Origin: Rickettsia typhi
GTDB lineage: Bacteria; Pseudomonadota; Alphaproteobacteria; Rickettsiales; UBA1997
NCBI GenBank assembly: GCA_945874115.1
Contig: CAMCFD010000048.1
Coordinates: 1-11,831, forward strand
Direction of reading: 5' to 3'
Length of the DNA: 11,831 nucleotides
The stretch's first letter is position 1. The number at the start of each line of letters is the position of its first letter. The notes under the pieces were generated by a model that ran no database searches, was not told the origin of the DNA, and saw only the letters and a list, made by a program, of their open reading frames with translations. Made by a program: the position numbers and the translations under genes. This document shows positions 6,862-11,831 of the stretch, piece after piece.

Positions 6862-7218
6862 ATGAAAATAAAATCATTATTCTTGGCTTCATTTTTAAGC
6901 TTGTTTTCAATGTCTGGTGCCTACTCTGCGAACGAGTGTGATATTGTTATTAAAAATAGAAAATTTGCTGACGGAAATTTGAAAATGACAAAAACTCAAG
7001 ATTGCCAATTTGAACTAAAATCTGGCGAAAAAATTAGATTGAATATTTGCAATCAAGATAATTCTGTTGCTGAATTTGAAAGCCATGATTTGCATATTGA
7101 GAAAATTTTATCCGCGAATAAATCGACCGTAATAACAATTAAGCCTTTAAAAACCGGACAAATTTATAATTTCGTCGAAGAATTTGGTGGCGCAAAATGT
7201 TCGTTTAAGGCTATATAA
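6862..7218 (+). CDS. Secreted cupredoxin-fold metal-binding protein (FTR1/EfeO-associated type)
   Basis: 118 residues from ATG 6862: signal peptide 1-23 (MKIKSLFLAS..., cleavage after AYSA) and a small cupredoxin domain. It follows the pattern of cupredoxin proteins encoded with FTR1-type iron permeases: IVIKNRKF (28-35), a central N-x-D segment leading to EFESHDLHIEKIL (71-83), then IKPLKTGQIYNF (93-104) and EEF. Glu71, His75, His78 and Glu80 are plausible metal ligands. It carries four cysteines (26, 48, 63, 113), possibly two disulfides. The frame is open back to an ATG at 6757 (153 residues), but that adds a second hydrophobic segment and would place both operators inside the gene, so 6862 is preferred; ATG 6775 is another option. 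It is divergent from tonB under a shared Zur-like site. No permease is in view, and the metal is not determined. Confidence 0.75.
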   Translation: MKIKSLFLASFLSLFSMSGAYSANECDIVIKNRKFADGNLKMTKTQDCQFELKSGEKIRLNICNQDNSVAEFESHDLHIEKILSANKSTVITIKPLKTGQIYNFVEEFGGAKCSFKAI

Positions 7219-7244
7219 TAAATCTTCTTGCCAATAATTAACTT

Positions 7245-7263
7245 TTATACCTTGGTGGTATAA
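7245..7263 (+). terminator. Small hairpin after the cupredoxin gene, possible terminator
   Basis: Inverted repeat TTATACC (7245-7251), loop TTGGT, GGTATAA (7257-7263), 27 nt after the cupredoxin stop and followed by a T-rich stretch (TTCGATTTTT). The stem is AT-rich, so it would be a weak terminator. The same bases include a perfect extended -10, TGGTATAAT (7256-7264), on the plus strand, so a promoter for a small transcript is the competing reading; no matching -35 is seen. Confidence 0.3.
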
Positions 7264-7278
7264 TTCGATTTTTGATTG

Positions 7279-7317
7279 AATCGCCGCCCTGCTCTTTTTT
7301 TTAGAGTTGCGGCGGTT
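7279..7317. terminator. GC-rich hairpin between convergent cupredoxin and tpsB genes
   Basis: Outer stem CGCCGC (7282-7287) with GCGGCG (7309-7314), extended by a T-G wobble and two A-T pairs on the outside. An internal loop is followed by an inner stem CTCT (7292-7295) with AGAG (7303-7306) and an all-T loop. It is the most GC-rich structure in the area and lies between the convergent 3' ends at 7218 and 7350. It could end transcripts from both sides, but neither side has a strong U-run, so the function is uncertain. Confidence 0.4.
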
Positions 7318-7349
7318 TGTGTGAAAAAATATCCGCAAAAAACTAATCT

Positions 7350-9161
7350 TTAATATCCGGCGCTGATTTCAAAATAAACGAGTTTATTTTCTTTTTCTGG
7401 CGAAGTTATGAGTTTTGAGTGGTTAACCGCCCAAGAATAAGTTAGTGAAGCGTTGAAATATCTGCTGTTGAAAATGGTTTTGACTCCCGCGCCCGAAAGC
7501 CTTCCGCTTGATCCGTTATATTTATTTCTGACATGGCCATAATCGTAAAAAGGTTCGAGTGAGAACTTGTCTAAATAGACGAGATTTTTGTTGGTGCTTT
7601 TGAAGAGCGAGCCGATGTTGAAATTGGCTTTGTTGCGCGCGTAATATCCCGAATCGCCCGTGATATAATTTTCGCGAAATCCCTGAACCGAATAATAGCC
7701 GCCGACCGAGAATTGTTCTGAACCGAAAAGCGTGTCTTTCGAATGTTGACTGTCTATTTCGGTTGAAAGCAAAACCGGAAATTCGAGTTTTGGAATGACG
7801 ACTTGTTTTGAAAGCGATCCATAAAGTTTGAAGATTTCGAATTGCGCTTTTGGAATATCTGAAATTGAATCGCTTTCGTCTTGCTTGGCGTTTAAAATCT
7901 TCAAACCCCTTGAATAGCTTGGCTTTAGATAAATATTGGCGCCATTTTTGAAATAATTTGAAACTAAAAAACCGACGGTTCCAATTGTCAATCTTCTTTC
8001 GCTGACTTCGATTTTTTGCTTGTTTAAATAGCTGGCTGACGATTTTGAAGTGAGCGATAAATTGTTCGAAATTCTCAGATTTCCTTTGTTCAATAAAACT
8101 CGGCCAAAAGTTATGTTGTTGCGCTGTGAATAGCCGCTTAGCCTGATTGGCGCGACAACTCCTTCGCTGTGCCCGAGAAATTCGCTTCGTGAAAAATCGT
8201 AAGAAATTGTGTTATAGCCAAGCGGGATTGAGATTGAACTGCTGAGCGATTTTATATCTTTTTTCTGACTGTCGTCATTTAAATTTGTCGAATAATTAAG
8301 ATTTATGTTGTCATTTAGAAAAAGCAAATTGTCTAAACTTCCAGAAAAATTGGTTCTTTTTATTCCCGTGAATTCATTGCCCAAATTGTCATAGCCAATT
8401 GTTGCGCGCGCCGGAAATTTTTTTTCGTTCACAACATAAACTTTCGCTTCGCCCTCATTTTCGCTTGGCTCGATCTTGATTGTGGCATTATTTGAAGGAA
8501 GGCGGTTGATTTGATAAATTCCTTGGTTGATGTCTTCAATTTGCAAAACATTGCCTTCATTGATTCCAAACGCGGTGAATTCTTGCATTTTGTCGCCAAA
8601 ACTATTGTTGTCGATTATTATTTCATCGATTTTTCCCTCAAGAACGTTTAATTCTATGACACCACTTTGAATATTTTGCTTGGGAACACTGACTCGCGCG
8701 GCGACATAACCTTTTTCGTTATAATAAGATTGAATTTTGGTGATTAATTCGGAGAGGATTTTTGCTTCGAAACATTTTGCGAGAAATGGCGAAGTTAATT
8801 TTTTTTGTTGCCTTTTCGAAATTGATTCGGCGTTGTTAAGTTTTATTTCTTTAATAGCAAAACAAGTTGATATTGTCGCCGAAACCTCAGGCTGTTGCTT
8901 TTTCAGCCTTCCCTCTTTTTGTTTTCGGGCGCGCTCTTTTTCGATAGCATCTTGTTCTTTATATCTTTTTTGCTCTTCGATTTCGTTTTGCTGTTGGCGC
9001 GTGATCCAATCTTGTTGGTTGATTAGGTCTTGAACTTGCTGGGCGCGAGCGTGATTCGTGGTGTTTGCGAGAGTTATAATTGTGATTGCCAATATTGCTG
9101 CGAATTTTTTTAGCGCAAAATATCTTGCAAAATGTAGTTTGGGGTTTGGTTTTCTTGGCAT
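7350..9161 (-). CDS. Two-partner secretion outer-membrane transporter (TpsB, ShlB/FhaC family)
   Basis: 603 residues. A long signal peptide (1-40, basic start, hydrophobic 20-32, cleavage near ARA) is followed by a Gln/Glu/Lys-rich helix (about 44-90) corresponding to the plug helix of FhaC-type proteins. POTRA 1 (about 98-182) includes the family cysteine pair Cys100 and Cys130 and YYNEKGYVAARV (146-157). POTRA 2 follows (about 184-247), then a 16-strand type barrel. The L6 loop motif is VQGF (492-495) where the Omp85 superfamily normally has VRGF/Y; GDSGYYARN (502-510) and FYDYG (538-542, the FxDxG motif) are intact. It should export a large TpsA exoprotein across the outer membrane. No TpsA with a secretion domain is next to it on either side in this window. 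A good promoter lies at 9192-9220. Confidence 0.9.
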   Translation of the reverse strand: MPRKPNPKLHFARYFALKKFAAILAITIITLANTTNHARAQQVQDLINQQDWITRQQQNEIEEQKRYKEQDAIEKERARKQKEGRLKKQQPEVSATISTCFAIKEIKLNNAESISKRQQKKLTSPFLAKCFEAKILSELITKIQSYYNEKGYVAARVSVPKQNIQSGVIELNVLEGKIDEIIIDNNSFGDKMQEFTAFGINEGNVLQIEDINQGIYQINRLPSNNATIKIEPSENEGEAKVYVVNEKKFPARATIGYDNLGNEFTGIKRTNFSGSLDNLLFLNDNINLNYSTNLNDDSQKKDIKSLSSSISIPLGYNTISYDFSRSEFLGHSEGVVAPIRLSGYSQRNNITFGRVLLNKGNLRISNNLSLTSKSSASYLNKQKIEVSERRLTIGTVGFLVSNYFKNGANIYLKPSYSRGLKILNAKQDESDSISDIPKAQFEIFKLYGSLSKQVVIPKLEFPVLLSTEIDSQHSKDTLFGSEQFSVGGYYSVQGFRENYITGDSGYYARNKANFNIGSLFKSTNKNLVYLDKFSLEPFYDYGHVRNKYNGSSGRLSGAGVKTIFNSRYFNASLTYSWAVNHSKLITSPEKENKLVYFEISAGY

Positions 9162-9180
9162 TTTTGGTTTAATTTATGTG

Positions 9181-9260
9181 TTTTTGCCGTGATTTTGCCA
9201 TATTTTTGTCATATTGTCAAGATGGTTTTGACGATTTTGCGAGGTTTTGGCTGGGTTTTG
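9181..9260. other. Phased T-tracts, predicted curved DNA upstream of tpsB
   Basis: Runs of T followed by G recur with the G at 9186, 9197, 9208, 9216, 9230, 9239, 9249 and 9260. The average spacing is about 10.6 bp over seven intervals, close to one DNA helical turn. Phased tracts of this kind bend DNA and often flank promoters or bind nucleoid proteins. The tracts overlap and extend upstream of the tpsB promoter. Individual spacings vary from 8 to 14, so the phasing is imperfect. Confidence 0.4.
9192..9220 (-). promoter_or_regulatory. Sigma70-type promoter of the tpsB gene
   Basis: On the minus strand: perfect -35 TTGACA (plus 9215-9220), 17-bp spacer, -10 CAAAAT (plus 9192-9197, four of six consensus). 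Transcription would begin near 9185, giving a leader of about 24 nt before the ATG at 9161. No Shine-Dalgarno sequence is visible in that leader. Confidence 0.6.
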
Positions 9261-9305
9261 TACTATTTCCCGCTAATATTTAGCCTTTTAGGCAAAATAA
9301 TTTTC

Positions 9306-9354
9306 GTGGATAAAATTTTAAATAAATCTCGATAAAAAAAATTATCGCATCCAC
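9306..9354. other. Nested hairpin in the divergent intergenic region
   Basis: Outer arms GTGGAT (9306-9311) and ATCCAC (9349-9354) pair perfectly. Inside them CGATAA (9330-9335) pairs with TTATCG (9342-9347) around an A-rich loop, leaving an unpaired AT-rich bulge on the left. It lies 114 nt before the large gene at 9468, so it could be a leader structure or an operator for that gene. The rest of 9162-9467 holds the tpsB promoter and phased T-tracts; I see no other gene or RNA there. Confidence 0.35.
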
Positions 9355-9467
9355 AACTGAAGTGCATTGTAGCAAAACAGTACATCCGTGAAAATTTGCG
9401 ACAATAAAAATAGCCTTTAAATTTGAAGGAATTAATCTTTATTGATTATTATTAAAATTATTTTTTT

Positions 9468-11831
9468 ATGGCAAAAGGCTATTCAAAAACTTCTTCTTCT
9501 GCTGCTGCAGAAGCTCCCTTGGCTAAAGCGCAAAGAGTTGAGGAGTATTTTTTTGATGATGTTTTTACTAGAAAAAATGAGGATGTTTTTGACAAATATA
9601 AAGGTGTGCCATACTTTTACTTCCAAGATGATGGAATTGTAAGACCTCACACAAATTATTTTCTAGTGCCTCAAGTGACCCCTGGGCAAGAAACAGTCAG
9701 GGATAAAAAATTCAATAAAAAATTCGCCAGTTTTAACGCAGAAATTGCTGCGATTATTGCACAACATAATCCCAGGGCGAGAGCGGCGGCTGTTGGCTTG
9801 TCTAGCGCGGCTGCGTTTGAAGTTGGGGCAGCGGCGCACGCGCCCGCAGAAGAAGCTGAAGCCGGTGCAGCTGCTGGTGCGCGAGCGGTTTTCGCTGGGG
9901 CGGCAGCAGCAGCGCAAGACCAAGTTGGCGAAGGTGCTCAACAAGCTTTAGAACAACGACAAGCTCAAGACGACGCTGCGACAGTCCAGACTGTCACCGA
10001 TTTAATTTTCACCTCATTGATGACAAAAATTTCCGAATTGTTTGGCGATATAGCCCTTGAAGAAAGGGAAAGACAAGTTCAATGGGAAGCGAATTTAAAA
10101 CGACATTTGGCAACAAAATATCAATTTTGCGCCCGATCAAATGACTTCAGAAATATCGAAGAATTTTGTTCTGCTTTATTTCGCACCGCATTTTATAAAG
10201 CCATTGATGAAAACAACAATCCTCTTGGTGAAGAGGAAAGAAGAAACAATTTTGCTCAAATAAAAGCTACGGCAGATCTTCAAGATTGCGCTGGTGGCGC
10301 TATCGGGGCTCTTGAGACTTTATTCATAAGCGCGATAAGTGCTGGCTCATTTTGGGGGAATATGGAAGAAAAAATGGTGCAAATGCTCACCCCTTATTGT
10401 CTTTCGGGCAATCAAACTCATCTCAGTTCGTGGTTAAAATTTTTGGCCAGTAATGATTTGGGGCAAGATGAACATCTATTCGCGGCGGCGTCAGACATGA
10501 CGATGGAAGATGTGAGGCGCACTCTTTGCTTTCCAACTTTTCAAAGTGGACTTTTTTTGTCTGATTTGATGGCAAAAGAAATTATGAGAATTAATAGAGA
10601 AGCAAAATCGAATATTTTTCTTCAAGCAAAAGATTTGATGGCAGGACCTCAAAATTCTGATAAAGATTCTATTCAAGGAGTCATTAAAACTTATTACGAG
10701 CGACGCCCAGAAAGCTACAGAAAAGATCAATATTGCAAATCATTGTTATCTCTGAATTACGACGATGAGACTATTGTATCAATGTTAGAACTATTTAATT
10801 TGCAAGAATATGAAAAGCAAGTTCTTGCAGACCCAATAAAATTTTACAAAATCTTTAGAGATACACTTTATTTTGAGTTGAAATTTTTCGAAAATATAAA
10901 ACTTCTCTGCGACCAAAGTTCTTATCCGATGTTGCGCGATCAATTGCCATTATTTAATCAACTTTCTGAACAAAAGTCAGACACCGAAAAATATGAATTT
11001 GCGAGAAGTAAAAGTGCTGAACTACTTGAAACAAATCTAGACGCTTCTGGCAATAAAGTGAACAAACTAAAAGAAATTGATGAAGATACGGAAGAATTGA
11101 TCGATATAATATTACTAATAAATTCATATACGGCGAAAAATATGCCAATTCCAGCTTGGCTTCAAGATCAAATATCGGATTTTCTTGAGATAGAAAATGA
11201 AGAAAGCCAGATAATCGAAAAATTAGAGGAGCTTGCGGATAACATTTCGCGAGAATTTAATATTACTATAAAATTATTGAAAGTTAGAGACCCGCGAAAT
11301 CCCGATAAAACGACGGTAAAATTTTGCAGACATCTTTATGAAGAAAGAATGTCCCGCTCTGTTCAAGATTTAGTTGACGCTGGCGAAGATATTAGAGTGA
11401 TTGCCTCTGCAATAAAAACAAGCAAACAGCAAGGATTAACAATCGACAGAGTGTCTGTGGCGGGATTGTTATTTCACCCCAACCAAGATAAAATATTGGA
11501 TCTTCTTGCAAAAAAAATACAAATTATCGATTACGATGATGCTCTTATAAGGGCCATAGTTTTGGGCGATGTGGCTTTTATCAGGCTGCTTGCAGACGTA
11601 TTTAAGGTACATGAACTTGGCGACGAATCTCTTCCCATGAAATGGCACAACAGCAACGAATTAACGATGCCAAGATTCACCTTCCCTCACCTTGATTTGC
11701 TTTACCAATCTTTAAAAGGACAAATTACGATCGAAGATTTGCGCACCTCTTTTCGCGTAATTTTTACAACTGTGATCGGTCAAGATATGGCGCAAAATAA
11801 TGTTACATTATTTGAAAATTTGATGGAAGTC
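9468..11831 (+). CDS. Very large protein of unknown function, 3' end outside window
   Basis: Open for 788 codons to the window edge. ATG 9468 is the first possible ATG after an in-frame TAA at 9453-9455. I do not recognise the family. There is no signal peptide or clear membrane segment. Residues 1-20 are Ser/Ala-rich; about 91-171 is an alanine-rich, low-complexity and unusually GC-rich stretch (AAAVG, GAAAG, GAAAAA). After that the protein is charged and predicted helical, with scattered cysteines (for example in YQFCARSND, near 219-227). Near 691-710 DALIRAIVLGDVAFIRLLAD loosely resembles an ankyrin repeat, but no tandem copy is seen. A cytosolic structural protein or host-directed effector are possibilities only. 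It diverges from tpsB but lacks a TPS domain and Sec signal, so it is not an evident TpsA substrate. No ribosome binding site is visible, only a T-run before the ATG. Confidence 0.8.
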   Translation, partial: MAKGYSKTSSSAAAEAPLAKAQRVEEYFFDDVFTRKNEDVFDKYKGVPYFYFQDDGIVRPHTNYFLVPQVTPGQETVRDKKFNKKFASFNAEIAAIIAQHNPRARAAAVGLSSAAAFEVGAAAHAPAEEAEAGAAAGARAVFAGAAAAAQDQVGEGAQQALEQRQAQDDAATVQTVTDLIFTSLMTKISELFGDIALEERERQVQWEANLKRHLATKYQFCARSNDFRNIEEFCSALFRTAFYKAIDENNNPLGEEERRNNFAQIKATADLQDCAGGAIGALETLFISAISAGSFWGNMEEKMVQMLTPYCLSGNQTHLSSWLKFLASNDLGQDEHLFAAASDMTMEDVRRTLCFPTFQSGLFLSDLMAKEIMRINREAKSNIFLQAKDLMAGPQNSDKDSIQGVIKTYYERRPESYRKDQYCKSLLSLNYDDETIVSMLELFNLQEYEKQVLADPIKFYKIFRDTLYFELKFFENIKLLCDQSSYPMLRDQLPLFNQLSEQKSDTEKYEFARSKSAELLETNLDASGNKVNKLKEIDEDTEELIDIILLINSYTAKNMPIPAWLQDQISDFLEIENEESQIIEKLEELADNISREFNITIKLLKVRDPRNPDKTTVKFCRHLYEERMSRSVQDLVDAGEDIRVIASAIKTSKQQGLTIDRVSVAGLLFHPNQDKILDLLAKKIQIIDYDDALIRAIVLGDVAFIRLLADVFKVHELGDESLPMKWHNSNELTMPRFTFPHLDLLYQSLKGQITIEDLRTSFRVIFTTVIGQDMAQNNVTLFENLMEV

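Noticed and set aside
9663..9951. Overlapping frames on both strands across the alanine-rich region
   Set aside because: They are open because the stretch is GC-rich and repetitive; the frame starting at 9468 runs through the whole region without a stop.
11535..11600. Ankyrin repeat in the giant protein
   Set aside because: A single loose match without the TPLHxA core or tandem copies; kept only as a remark.
1..11831. CRISPR array, tRNA, rRNA or insertion sequence
   Set aside because: No regularly spaced repeats, cloverleaf-like RNA gene or transposase reading frame was found by eye.

Overview
This is an AT-rich bacterial window with standard genetic code, most likely from an alphaproteobacterium, possibly Rickettsiales-like. 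The evidence is an LpxI-type lipid A gene, an outer membrane with TonB and two-partner-secretion type machinery, and a palindromic repeat whose translation reads HPRESGDP, an artefact ORF common in proteobacterial genomes. The taxonomic call is an inference. Almost no gene has a recognisable GGAGG-type ribosome binding site.

Layout. (1) Positions 1-3358, plus strand, housekeeping: the C-terminal end of the GTPase Obg, a FolM/PTR1-type pteridine reductase, LpxI (lipid A precursor hydrolase, 2 nt after folM), a palindromic repeat, and the CCA-adding enzyme. (2) Positions 3355-7218, a metal-uptake-like island. On the minus strand are tonB, a TonB-dependent receptor with a CxxC in its plug, and a secreted thioredoxin-like protein. 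Divergent on the plus strand is a secreted cupredoxin of the type that usually accompanies FTR1 iron permeases. (3) Positions 7350-9161, minus strand: a two-partner-secretion/Omp85 transporter (TpsB) with no TpsA partner in view. (4) Positions 9162-9467: a 306-bp divergent intergenic region with a good tpsB promoter, helically phased T-tracts and a nested hairpin. (5) From 9468 to the window end, plus strand: a very large unrecognised protein (at least 788 codons) with an alanine-rich, GC-rich segment.

The most striking content is regulatory. The 15-bp 7-1-7 palindrome TGTTATANTATAACA occurs four times (three perfect, one with a single outer mismatch), all in the control regions of the receptor and of the divergent tonB/cupredoxin pair. 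Two copies are fused into one perfect 38-bp palindrome. The sequence matches the core of the proteobacterial Zur (zinc uptake repressor) box. A fifth, different palindrome, TGATAATCGTTATCA, resembles a Fur box and lies just before the cupredoxin gene. Together they suggest a zinc (and perhaps iron) responsive module in which receptor, TonB, cupredoxin and thioredoxin-like protein cooperate in envelope metal acquisition. The grouping and operators are seen in the sequence; the metal identity and regulator are inferred.
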